The notes under the pieces are model-generated. The model saw nothing but the letters and a program-made list of their open reading frames with translations, made no database searches and was not told the DNA's origin. Shown here piece by piece: positions 1 through 7,813 of a stretch of DNA of 10,548 nucleotides. The translations under genes were made by a program, and so were the position numbers. The stretch is from NCBI GenBank assembly GCA_903868035.1, contig CAIPTQ010000028.1, positions 1 through 10,548 of the forward strand, written 5' to 3'. The DNA is from an uncultured Phycisphaerales bacterium. GTDB lineage: Bacteria > Planctomycetota > Phycisphaerae > WQYP01. The first letter of the stretch is position 1. The number at the start of each line of letters is the position of its first letter.

Positions 1-64
1 CGGTGGGCGCGTCGGCGGCGATGCCCGCCATCAGGATGATGTTGGCCGCCAGCAACAGACGCAT
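1..64 (-). CDS. N-terminus of a probable exported protein (partial, off left edge)
   Basis: Read leftwards from an ATG at 64-62, the frame stays open to the window edge for 21 codons. It encodes a short basic start (M-R) followed by a hydrophobic run (LLLAANIILMAGIAA) and then D-A-P, which looks like a Sec signal peptide with a small-residue cleavage region. No strong Shine-Dalgarno is seen; a weak GAGG lies about 20 nt upstream on the minus strand. A possible -10 (TATACT, minus strand 116-111) lies 46 nt before the ATG. The gene would be divergent from the GH28 gene. The body of the protein is outside the window, so its function is unknown. The call rests only on the signal-peptide character and could be a chance frame. 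Confidence 0.45.
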   Translation of the reverse strand, partial: MRLLLAANIILMAGIAADAPT

Positions 65-205
65 GAATCGACGGCCCAAGAGAACCTCACTATCAGATGG
101 TGTAAAGGGGAGTATACGCCTGAACCGGGCGCCGGCAAAGGGGGGGATGGGGGGCATGAGGGCCCAGGCGGAAGCATCCAGCAGCATCCATCAAATCCGT
201 CAGCC

Positions 206-222
206 CCGGGCCTTCCGCCCGG
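206..222. promoter_or_regulatory. 6-bp inverted repeat over the -35 region of the GH28 gene
   Basis: CCGGGC (206-211) and GCCCGG (217-222) are perfect inverted arms around a 5-nt centre. The dyad covers the place where the -35 element would lie for the extended -10 at 233-241. It could be an operator for a regulator of the pectinase gene. GC-rich palindromes of this size also arise by chance in such DNA. Confidence 0.25.
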
Positions 223-232
223 AGCCATGCGC

Positions 233-241
233 TGCTACACT
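233..241 (+). promoter_or_regulatory. Extended -10 promoter of the GH28 gene (TGCTACACT)
   Basis: TG-C-TACACT fits an extended -10 element (TGnTAnnnT) and ends 25 nt before the ATG at 267. Related motifs stand 21-26 nt before three other starts in the window (TGCTATAAT at 2280-2272 minus, TGCTACAAT at 7293, TGTTATAAT at 7516). A Shine-Dalgarno ACAGGAG (254-260) lies between it and the start codon. Confidence 0.5.
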
Positions 242-266
242 TGCGGCATTGTTACAGGAGTATTTT

Positions 267-1667
267 ATGCAGCGCACGTTCCGGCTGGTTCCGTTGCTTT
301 TGGTTTTGGCCACCACGGGGTTGGCGGCGGAGTATGTGGCGCCCCCCTTGCCGCCGGAGGTGAAGTTTCCGTCGGACAAGGTGGTGAAGATCGCGGACGT
401 GGGGGCGGTGGCGGACGGGGCGACGCTGTGCAACGATGCGATTAACAAGGCGATCGAGCAGTGCGTGGCGGCGGGCGGGGGGATTGTGGAACTGGCCAAG
501 ACGGACAAGGGGGCGGAATATCTGGCGGGGGCGATCCATTTGAAGTCCAACATCACGCTGCAGATTGACGAGGGGGTGACGCTGAAGTTCACGACGGACC
601 GCACGAAATATCCGCTGGTCAAGTCGCGGTGGGAGTGTACGGATGTGATGAACTATTCGCCGCTGATTTACGCCTATCAGTGCCAGAACATCCGCATCAC
701 CGGCAAGGGCACCATCGACGGGCAGGGGCAGACGTGGTGGACCTGGGCCAACGGCAAGCCGGCGGCGGGCGTGCTCCGGCAGTACACCAACGACCGGGAG
801 GGGAAGTTTCCACTCGAGCAGCGGGTGTTCGGGGAGACGGTGCAGGGGCTGCGGCCGTGCCTGATTGAGCCGTACGAGTCGAAGAACATATTGATTGAGA
901 ATGTGACGGTGAAGAACTCGCCGTTCTGGACGATCCACCCGCTGTATTCGGAAAACATCATCGTGCGGAACGCCACGATTCTGGGCACCGGCCCCAACAC
1001 CGACGGCTGCGATCCCGACTCCAGCAAGAACATCCTGATCGAAAAATGCGCCTTCACCACCGGCGACGACTGCATCGCCATCAAGTCCGGCCGCGATGGC
1101 GACGGCATCCGCAAAAACGCGGCCTGCGAGAACATCACCATCCGCGACTGCACCATGAAGGGCGGCCACGGGGCGGTCACGATGGGGTCGGAGACGTCCG
1201 CGGGGATCAAGCATGTGTTTTCGGACAACTGCCAGGTGGACGGGCCGGATTCGGCGATCCGGCTCAAGTCCACGCGCGGGCGCGGCGGGGGCATCGAGGA
1301 TGTGTTCATCCGCAACATGACCATCACCAGCGCCCTGAGGTTCGCGATCACCATCAACATGCGCTACACGACCATGCCGGAGGCCCCCAAGTCGGAGACG
1401 ACGCCGGTGTTCAAGGACATCCGCATTGAGAACGTCACGTGCAAGAGCGCCCCGCAGGCGATCGAGATTCTGGGCCTGACCGAATCGCGCGTGGAGAATG
1501 TGATTTTGAAGGATGTCACGATCAATGCGACGCGCGGGGCGCGGCTGGAATTCGTAACGGGATTTTCGCGGGATAACGTGAAGATCACGCCGGCCAGCGG
1601 CGAGGCGTGGACGATTACGAACACGACCGAAGTGCCGGCGGCGACGGGGCCGGCGACTAAGCCGTAA
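267..1667 (+). CDS. Secreted glycoside hydrolase family 28 (polygalacturonase-like)
   Basis: A 466-residue exported pectin-degrading enzyme, predicted to hydrolyse alpha-1,4-galacturonan-type linkages outside the cytoplasm. Residues 1-21 form a signal peptide (basic start, LLLVLATTGLAA, cleavage after A21). A right-handed parallel beta-helix domain follows, opening with the usual D-V-G-A-V-A-D-G motif (44-51). GH28 active-site motifs are visible in order: N244-T-D-G-C-D249, G266-D-D-C269, G300-H-G302 and R332-L-K334. The three catalytic aspartates (D246, D267, D268) and the substrate-binding histidine, arginine and lysine are all present, so it should be active. The start at 267 has the Shine-Dalgarno ACAGGAG six nt upstream; earlier in-frame starts would precede the signal peptide and are unlikely. 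Length is normal for bacterial GH28. It could act on rhamnogalacturonan or xylogalacturonan instead of homogalacturonan, which sequence alone does not settle. It stands alone and converges on the Uma2 gene with a 14-nt gap. Confidence 0.95.
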   Translation: MQRTFRLVPLLLVLATTGLAAEYVAPPLPPEVKFPSDKVVKIADVGAVADGATLCNDAINKAIEQCVAAGGGIVELAKTDKGAEYLAGAIHLKSNITLQIDEGVTLKFTTDRTKYPLVKSRWECTDVMNYSPLIYAYQCQNIRITGKGTIDGQGQTWWTWANGKPAAGVLRQYTNDREGKFPLEQRVFGETVQGLRPCLIEPYESKNILIENVTVKNSPFWTIHPLYSENIIVRNATILGTGPNTDGCDPDSSKNILIEKCAFTTGDDCIAIKSGRDGDGIRKNAACENITIRDCTMKGGHGAVTMGSETSAGIKHVFSDNCQVDGPDSAIRLKSTRGRGGGIEDVFIRNMTITSALRFAITINMRYTTMPEAPKSETTPVFKDIRIENVTCKSAPQAIEILGLTESRVENVILKDVTINATRGARLEFVTGFSRDNVKITPASGEAWTITNTTEVPAATGPATKP

Positions 1668-1681
1668 AGGGAATTGCGGCG

Positions 1682-2245
1682 CTATCTTCTTGTGGGCCAG
1701 AGGCGGGAGAGGGGAATATCGAGCAGGGGGAACGGTTGGGCGCGGACGATCTGGCCGTTGCGGGCGGAGACGGCCATTACGTAGCGTTTGCGCGCCAGCT
1801 TGTAGGCCACGAAAGTGCGCTCCAAGGGATCGACGAGCCAGTAGTGCGGGACGCCGCTTTGGGCGTAGAGGTCGAACTTGTCGCCCTGGTCGTAGTCGGC
1901 CGAGCCGGGGGAAATAATTTCGACGCACAGGTCGGGGGCGAAGTGGATGCCATGGCCCTTGCCGGCCAGGAGATGGAGGCGGGCCTTGGCGATGAAGATG
2001 ATGTCGGGGCGGCGGACGTCGTCCTCGTCGAAGATGGTGTCGACGTCGCCGACGAGTTCGCCCAGATCGTGGTCGTTGATGTGTTGCAGCAGGATCGCAC
2101 CGAGTTGGTAGCCTACAAACGAGTGGTCATACGCCGGGCTGGGACTCACAATGATATCTCCATGCACAAGTTCCAAACGCACGCCCGGCGGGTCTGCGCC
2201 GAGCATGAGATACTGGCGGGCGGTCATTTTGGTGCTGACGATCAT
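1682..2245 (-). CDS. Uma2-family (DUF820) PD-(D/E)XK-type putative endonuclease
   Basis: A 187-residue protein of the Uma2 family, which has a restriction-endonuclease-like fold. Its cellular role is generally unknown, and copies are often numerous in one genome. Visible family features: the N-terminal E25-L-V-H-G-D-I signature, P80-D-I (residues 80-82), the core D105-L-C-V-E109-I-I-S-P strand, K123 in the D-x-x-x-K helix region, and the closing Y135-W-L-V-D-P140. The acidic residues D81 and E109 are the probable metal ligands and are intact. I chose the ATG at 2245 over a GTG two codons earlier (2251), because the AGGAG (2258-2254, minus) sits 8 nt from the ATG but only 2 nt from the GTG. 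It has its own extended -10 promoter and is divergent from recG, so it is unlikely to belong to an operon. Confidence 0.9.
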   Translation of the reverse strand: MIVSTKMTARQYLMLGADPPGVRLELVHGDIIVSPSPAYDHSFVGYQLGAILLQHINDHDLGELVGDVDTIFDEDDVRRPDIIFIAKARLHLLAGKGHGIHFAPDLCVEIISPGSADYDQGDKFDLYAQSGVPHYWLVDPLERTFVAYKLARKRYVMAVSARNGQIVRAQPFPLLDIPLSRLWPTRR

Positions 2246-2271
2246 GGGCACGGCTCCTGTTACGCACCGGC

Positions 2272-2280
2272 ATTATAGCA
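2272..2280 (-). promoter_or_regulatory. Extended -10 promoter of the Uma2 gene (TGCTATAAT)
   Basis: On the minus strand the sequence reads TGC-TATAAT, a perfect extended -10, ending 26 nt before the ATG at 2245 and followed by AGGAG. The -35 position (about 2295-2300) is GC-only and does not match TTGACA, as expected for a promoter that relies on the extended -10. Confidence 0.6.
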
Positions 2281-2302
2281 AATTCGGCGAATCGGGGGGC
2301 TA

Positions 2303-2320
2303 CCGCCGGCACGCCGGCGG
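2303..2320. promoter_or_regulatory. 8-bp perfect inverted repeat between divergent Uma2 and recG
   Basis: CCGCCGGC (2303-2310) and GCCGGCGG (2313-2320) are exact inverted arms separated by two bases. The dyad lies between the Uma2 promoter (2280-2272) and the probable recG -10 (2322-2327), where a bound protein could affect both genes. It might instead be a dispersed GC-rich palindromic repeat. Confidence 0.4.
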
Positions 2321-2321
2321 C

Positions 2322-2327
2322 TATATC
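2322..2327 (+). promoter_or_regulatory. Possible -10 of recG, suggesting a leaderless or near-leaderless mRNA
   Basis: TATATC ends only 8 nt before the recG ATG at 2336. No Shine-Dalgarno is present in the intervening bases. If this is the true -10, transcription would begin about at the start codon. The match to the consensus is moderate and the assignment is an inference from spacing. Confidence 0.3.
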
Positions 2328-2335
2328 CTTAGTTC

Positions 2336-4759
<2,424 letters not shown>

Positions 4760-4766
4760 CAATATC

Positions 4767-4796
4767 TTGACATGCAACACGTCATACCGGAAACTT
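4767..4796 (+). promoter_or_regulatory. Possible promoter of the toxin-like pair
   Basis: A perfect TTGACA (4767-4772) is followed after 18 bp by a weak -10-like AAACTT (4791-4796), 28 nt before the ATG at 4825. TGAC (4768-4771) and GTCA (4781-4784) form a small inverted repeat that could be an operator of an autoregulated unit. The -10 is poor, so the call is tentative. Confidence 0.3.
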
Positions 4797-4824
4797 TCAC
4801 CTTCTCGGATTTCCAGGGTTAACA

Positions 4825-5253
4825 ATGCCACGCGTTTTTCGTCTTATGCAACATGATGACAGAGATTTGCCTGTTATTGGTGCAAAGTTTTGCCAATTGG
4901 GCGTGCGCCCGTCGGACATTGCTCCCGATGACAAAGGCAACGTCCACAAAGGCAAAAAACAGGGGATGTCCGTCTCCCCGGCCATCAGTGCGATGAAACG
5001 TTTGGTCTTGCATGTTCCCAGTGAATTTGGAAACGAACTCGAAGGTGCGGCAGGTGACGGCAGATATTCGATATTTCGCATGGGTCAGGGCGGATTTGCC
5101 GATGGACCGGTAACCGAGCGGATTCATTTGGCGGTCACTTCCGCCGATCACGGCGTCTACGAACCTGCTAGAATGATGCCGTTGACGCAATTCGAGCAAG
5201 CCCTGTACGCAACGCAAGTATCTTGGAACAAGGTCGAGCCGAAAAAACCATGA
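4825..5253 (+). CDS. Unidentified small protein; possible Tse2-like ADP-ribosyltransferase-fold toxin
   Basis: A 142-residue soluble protein with no signal peptide or membrane segment. The layout recalls Tse2-type toxins: a short N-terminal strand (V-F-R-L-M, 4-8), a D31-I-A-P-D...G-N-V turn, a G47-M-S-V-S-P motif, and a C-terminal H109-G-V-Y-E-P-A-R-M-M-P followed by a helix ending in S-W134. Tse2 has comparable D-I...G-G-T-S-V-F and H-Y-x-I-M-P...W elements. This is pattern memory only and may be wrong. The stop codon overlaps the next start (ATGA), as in coupled toxin and antitoxin or immunity pairs. The Shine-Dalgarno is weak (CAGGG). The DNA looks less GC-rich and uses codons differently from recG, which suggests acquisition. 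The gene begins 65 bp after recG, between the two recG-tail copies. Nothing proves a toxin activity. Confidence 0.75.
   Translation: MPRVFRLMQHDDRDLPVIGAKFCQLGVRPSDIAPDDKGNVHKGKKQGMSVSPAISAMKRLVLHVPSEFGNELEGAAGDGRYSIFRMGQGGFADGPVTERIHLAVTSADHGVYEPARMMPLTQFEQALYATQVSWNKVEPKKP
5166..5174 (+). promoter_or_regulatory. Possible internal promoter before the second gene of the pair (TGCTAGAAT)
   Basis: TGC-TAGAAT resembles the extended -10 elements seen before other genes here. It lies inside the toxin-like gene, 75 nt before the start of its partner. An internal promoter could supply extra antitoxin or immunity protein. The distance to the start is larger than for the other promoters, so chance is a fair alternative. 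Confidence 0.25.
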
Positions 5254-5897
5254 TTCAGATTTCAGCCCAATTTCAGGAAGCCGAGCAAATCGTTCTCGAT
5301 CTCCACCGTCTCATCGCGTTGGGTCAGGGCGACTCCGATTGCGCCCATGAACTTCGCAACCAAGGGACGAACATACTTGAAGAACTTCCGGAAGGGGAGG
5401 TTGAAGAAATTCAGCGGCTATCCGCGGAATTGCCGATGCTCTATGGAACGGAATCTCCGCGGAAATCGCGGCGCGCGAGCGTCAAAAAACCGCACCCTCC
5501 GCGGAAGCAGTTTTTCAGGTCGGGTAACGCCCATGGGCCGAGACAGGTGCTCGTAGATGCCCTGCAGAAGCAGGACTGGCCGGAAGTGCTGAATTTGCTT
5601 CGCGAAGAACCTTTGGTTGAGCCCTGGACGCGCGCCTACCTTCGCGGGTGTGCGTACTCCGCACTTCATCGGCATCGCACCGCCGCGACTTTTTTTGCGT
5701 TCGCCGTGGGCGCCCTGCAACGTGTCACCAAACCCCCAATATCTTCCCGCAGGTCGATGGGATGGGATCGCGCGTTTGAACATGCGGTGAATGCCCAAAT
5801 GTGGAGCCATGACGCCTCGCAAATCGCCGACTATCGCTTTACAAAACCCAGGCACAAGAACACCCATGAAACGCATCATCACGCTCGATCGCGATGA
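5250..5897 (+). CDS. Unidentified partner protein of the toxin-like gene (possible antitoxin/immunity)
   Basis: A 215-residue soluble protein. The N-terminal ~65 residues are acidic and helical, with a motif L-D-L-H-R-L-I-A-L-G-Q-G-D-S-D that I associate from memory with small planctomycete proteins paired with toxin-like genes. A basic linker follows (S-P-R-K-S-R-R-A-S-V-K-K). Residues ~100-155 form a TPR-like helical hairpin (D-A-L-Q-K-Q-D-W-P-E-V-L-N-L-L...A-Y-L-R-G-C-A-Y-S-A-L). The ATG overlaps the upstream stop as ATGA, which implies translational coupling; an alternative TTG at 5223 would only add nine residues. The last ~10 codons read out of frame through the HicB-derived fragment beginning at 5866 and are His/Arg-rich. 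The true C-terminus may therefore have been replaced by the recombination that created that fragment. Confidence 0.7.
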   Translation: MIQISAQFQEAEQIVLDLHRLIALGQGDSDCAHELRNQGTNILEELPEGEVEEIQRLSAELPMLYGTESPRKSRRASVKKPHPPRKQFFRSGNAHGPRQVLVDALQKQDWPEVLNLLREEPLVEPWTRAYLRGCAYSALHRHRTAATFFAFAVGALQRVTKPPISSRRSMGWDRAFEHAVNAQMWSHDASQIADYRFTKPRHKNTHETHHHARSR

Positions 5898-6009
5898 AAC
5901 CGGCATGATCGTCGCCGACCCGCGGCGGCTGGACCCGGGCCACGCGAAACTGCGCGGGGCGATTTTGAATAGGTTTGCGGATTCGATTACGCTGGCGGAT
6001 GTGGGGTGA
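5866..6009 (+). pseudogene. Chimeric ORF: HicB-antitoxin start fused in frame to a recG 3'-end copy
   Basis: This 47-codon ORF has two parents in the same window. Codons 1-18 (5866-5919) match the first 18 codons of the intact HicB-like gene at 7323 at 48 of 54 bases (MKRIITLDRDETGMIVAD versus MKLVITLDRDETGMLVAE). From about 5911 onward it matches the end of recG (ADPRRLDPGHAKLRGAILN...) in the RecG frame and ends at the RecG stop. The junction lies in an 8-bp stretch common to both parents (GTCGCCGA, or GCCGCCGA in recG). Of the six differences from recG, four are synonymous. No good Shine-Dalgarno precedes the ATG. It is probably a recombination scar and not a working antitoxin, because the toxin-facing part of HicB is missing. 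Confidence 0.85.
5911..6009 (+). repeat. recG 3'-end direct repeat, copy B
   Basis: Second copy of the final 99 bp of recG (93 of 99 identical to 4661-4759). It ends at the same TGA and diverges immediately after. With copy A it encloses the toxin-like pair. Confidence 0.95.
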
Positions 6010-6012
6010 AGC

Positions 6013-6603
6013 ATGAGGTCGAAAACGCTCCTGGGACCAATCACGAGCTTGTTGACGGCGCTGTCTTGCTGTTTCTTGGTACTGGTGGTGGTCTTTTGGT
6101 TCCGCAGTATCACCGTTGGTGATTCGCTCACATGGCACCGTTCACCGCGACAAATCGATGCGCTGTCCCTGAACGGCGTTATGCAGATCGGTTGGGGAGA
6201 AATCGTCTCCCCGTTCCCGTCGCCTGAAGGTTGGACCGGCAGCTTCTGGCCATTCCACCGATCCGTTGACCGCATCACCGCGGATGGGAGTCTCTGGAGC
6301 GGAACGTGGCTCGGATTCCTGTATGAACAAACACATCGGCGCACTCCCACCATCGCCATTGACTACATAGACGTACGCATCCCCTATTGGTTCTTGGCGT
6401 TCGTGATGATCGTCCTGCCCGTATGGAAAATCGCGAAATACGTTCGGCGACGCCGCAAGCGTGACGCCGGCGCTTGCCTCACCTGCGGCTACGACCTTCG
6501 CGCCCACCGCCCCGGCGACAAATGCCCCGAATGCGGCACGCCCGTGCCCGCACTGCAATCTCCTGACAAACCCCCTATCAAATTGCCGTCAGAGGGAGCG
6601 TGA
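6013..6603 (+). CDS. Membrane protein with C-terminal zinc ribbon (planctomycete type)
   Basis: A 196-residue protein with a membrane segment at ~9-30, a ~95-residue extracytoplasmic loop rich in W, P and S, a second membrane segment at ~125-143, a basic stop-transfer patch (R-R-R-R-K-R), and a C-terminal zinc ribbon: C155-L-T-C158-G-Y-D-L-R-A...C171-P-E-C174. The ribbon would lie in the cytoplasm with four cysteines binding one zinc. From memory, such two-helix plus ribbon proteins are numerous in Planctomycetota and their role is unknown. The ATG follows the chimeric ORF's stop by three bases, with no clear Shine-Dalgarno. The next gene starts three bases after this stop, so the two are co-transcribed. 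Confidence 0.85.
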   Translation: MRSKTLLGPITSLLTALSCCFLVLVVVFWFRSITVGDSLTWHRSPRQIDALSLNGVMQIGWGEIVSPFPSPEGWTGSFWPFHRSVDRITADGSLWSGTWLGFLYEQTHRRTPTIAIDYIDVRIPYWFLAFVMIVLPVWKIAKYVRRRRKRDAGACLTCGYDLRAHRPGDKCPECGTPVPALQSPDKPPIKLPSEGA

Positions 6604-6606
6604 AAC

Positions 6607-7326
6607 ATGGTTCCGCCTCCCGCCAAAGCGCACATCGCCGGATTCGTGGTTATCGTCCTCCTGACGCCCATTCTCCTGTTTTCCATGAAGTTGGTGTTTC
6701 TGCTGTTCTCCCCCCTGAATGAATCACTGGCCATGCAGCTTGCGCATGGCCAAATCTCGCTACTGGTATTTTTCATCTACATAATGGCCGGCAGTCTGGC
6801 CGTGGGAGGTCTTTGCGGTATACCCATGTATTTGCTCATCCGGCGTTGGGGGCGAAAATACCGGCGCTTCGACCGCTGGCGGCGGCAGCGCTGTACGGAG
6901 TGTGATTACGATCTGCGCGCCCACGCAGGCGGCGGCACCTGCCCCGAATGTGCCGCACCCATCCCCAAAAAATACCAGCCGCCGAACCCAGTCCCGCCGC
7001 CCCAGCGACCGCGCTCGCTCTGGTTGACGATTCCCCTGCTGGTGCTGCCCGTCGCGGCCATGTTCTGGATTGCTCCCATTCTTGAAGACTGGCAAGTGGT
7101 TGAGAGCATCGGGCTGTTAGCGATGAACATCTACACATCTGCCGTTATATACGTGATCATTCGCAATGTGAACTTCCACCGATGGAGGAACGTTCGTTGC
7201 ACGCACTGCCGCTGCGATCTGCGGGCGCATCTTGCCGCCGCCGAAGGCCCCGCGATCTGTCCGCAGTGCGGCACCCCCGTCCCCGCCCCATCTGCTACAA
7301 TACCAGATCAAAGGAGCCGCCCATGA
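6607..7326 (+). CDS. Four-helix membrane protein with two zinc ribbons
   Basis: A 239-residue protein built as two repeats of [two membrane helices + zinc ribbon]. Helices lie at ~11-34 and ~51-76, followed by ribbon 1 (C96-T-E-C99...C112-P-E-C115). Helices at ~137-157 and ~165-187 are followed by ribbon 2 (C198-T-H-C201...C218-P-Q-C221). Both ribbons share the D-L-R-A-H core with the upstream gene, so the protein looks like an internal duplication or fusion of that single-ribbon family. A good Shine-Dalgarno (GAGGGAG, 6592-6598) lies in the end of the upstream gene, which fits an operon. The stop overlaps the HicB start (ATGA at 7323-7326), although the HicB gene also has its own promoter inside this gene. 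Function unknown. Confidence 0.85.
   Translation: MVPPPAKAHIAGFVVIVLLTPILLFSMKLVFLLFSPLNESLAMQLAHGQISLLVFFIYIMAGSLAVGGLCGIPMYLLIRRWGRKYRRFDRWRRQRCTECDYDLRAHAGGGTCPECAAPIPKKYQPPNPVPPPQRPRSLWLTIPLLVLPVAAMFWIAPILEDWQVVESIGLLAMNIYTSAVIYVIIRNVNFHRWRNVRCTHCRCDLRAHLAAAEGPAICPQCGTPVPAPSATIPDQRSRP
7293..7301 (+). promoter_or_regulatory. Extended -10 promoter of the HicB-like gene (TGCTACAAT)
   Basis: TGC-TACAAT ends 21 nt before the ATG at 7323 and is followed by the strong Shine-Dalgarno AAAGGAG (7310-7316). It lies within the last codons of the zinc-ribbon gene, so the HicB gene can be expressed independently of it. Confidence 0.5.
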
Positions 7327-7523
7327 AACTCGTCATCACCCTCGACCGCGATGAAACCGGCATGCTCGTCGCCGAATGCCCCGCCATCCCCGGCTGCATC
7401 TCCCAAGGCCACACCCAAGCCGAGGCCTTGGCCAACATCAGGCAAGCCCTCCAGGGCTGCGTCGAATCACGATTGGCCAACGGCATGCCGGTCACGATAG
7501 CAACCCGCGAGAATCTGTTATAA
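7323..7523 (+). CDS. HicB-family antitoxin-like protein (orphan)
   Basis: A 66-residue protein matching the HicB N-terminal partial RNase H-like domain: a strand with E-T-G-M-L-V-A-E, then C-P-A-I-P-G-C-I-S-Q-G-x-T-x-x-E-A-L-A-N-I-R-Q-A-L, the usual P-x-L-P-G-C-x-S-x-G-x-T-x-E-E-A signature. In complete systems HicB inhibits the HicA mRNA interferase. There is no HicA ORF beside it and no C-terminal DNA-binding domain, so it is a short orphan HicB. Such solo copies are common. Its start codon overlaps the upstream stop (ATGA), and it has both an AAAGGAG and a promoter. The TAA stop (7521-7523) lies inside the -10 element of the next gene. A truncated relative of its first 18 codons is at 5866. 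Confidence 0.85.
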   Translation: MKLVITLDRDETGMLVAECPAIPGCISQGHTQAEALANIRQALQGCVESRLANGMPVTIATRENLL

Positions 7524-7524
7524 T
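7516..7524 (+). promoter_or_regulatory. Extended -10 promoter of the VapBC-type pair (TGTTATAAT)
   Basis: TGT-TATAAT has a perfect TATAAT hexamer and overlaps the stop codon of the HicB-like gene. It ends 25 nt before the ATG at 7550 and is followed by AGGGAG (7538-7543). No TTGACA-like -35 is seen at the right distance. Confidence 0.55.
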
Positions 7525-7549
7525 AAGCGGCGACAAAAAGGGAGTTCTC

Positions 7550-7813
7550 ATGACCATCATTGACCAAATCACTCGTGAAGTTGAAGCCTTGCCGTCCAAG
7601 CAGCGGCAGGAGGCGCTCAAACTGGTACGCGCCATTCGCACCCCTTCGGCCATCGTGAAAAGGCCCGCGCGCAAAACGCTGGGCCAGGCCCGTGCCGCGC
7701 TCCACGCCGCCAAGGGCATGTGGCGGAACCGCACCGATTTGCCTGCCGATACCGTTGAGGCCTCCATCGAACTGCGTCGTCGGATGATGCGGCGAGCCGG
7801 CAATGATGACTGA
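7550..7813 (+). CDS. VapB-type antitoxin of the PIN-domain toxin
   Basis: An 87-residue protein. The N-terminal part (I-D-Q-I-T-R-E-V-E-A-L-P-S-K-Q-R-Q-E-A-L) resembles DUF2281-type antitoxins. A basic linker follows, then a C-terminal toxin-binding-like tail (G-M-W-R-N-R-T-D-L-P...L-R-R-R-M-M-R-R), a pattern typical of antitoxins that wrap around PIN toxins. The ATG is preceded by AGGGAG and an extended -10. The same frame is open further upstream into the HicB gene, but those codons are a shadow of HicB. The 3' end overlaps the toxin start by about 10 bp, consistent with coupled translation and with the antitoxin-first order of vapBC. Autoregulation is expected from the family but no operator is evident. 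Confidence 0.85.
   Translation: MTIIDQITREVEALPSKQRQEALKLVRAIRTPSAIVKRPARKTLGQARAALHAAKGMWRNRTDLPADTVEASIELRRRMMRRAGNDD

Noticed and set aside
227..445. Plus-strand frame starting M-R-C-Y-T-C-G, resembling a C-x2-C protein
   Set aside because: Its start overlaps the extended -10 of the GH28 gene, and the rest is a Gly-rich frame shadow of the GH28 coding sequence.
1668..1681. Search for a bidirectional terminator between convergent GH28 and Uma2 genes
   Set aside because: The gap is only 14 bp with no inverted repeat or T tract; the same is true of the 13-bp gap between the VapC and M48 genes.
252..1928. Long open frame (~558 codons) on the minus strand opposite the GH28 gene
   Set aside because: It is Arg/Pro/His-rich with no domain pattern and lies antisense to a gene with complete GH28 active-site motifs; long antisense frames are expected in such GC-rich coding DNA.
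4760..5910. Interval between recG-tail copies considered as an insertion sequence
   Set aside because: No transposase-like protein is encoded and no terminal inverted repeats were found at the borders; a cassette or att-type explanation fits better.
5418..6359. 313-codon minus-strand frame spanning the toxin-pair partner, the chimera and the first zinc-ribbon gene
   Set aside because: It crosses three plus-strand features, one of them with an unmistakable zinc ribbon, and its translation has no recognisable domain; it includes the antisense of the recG-tail copy.
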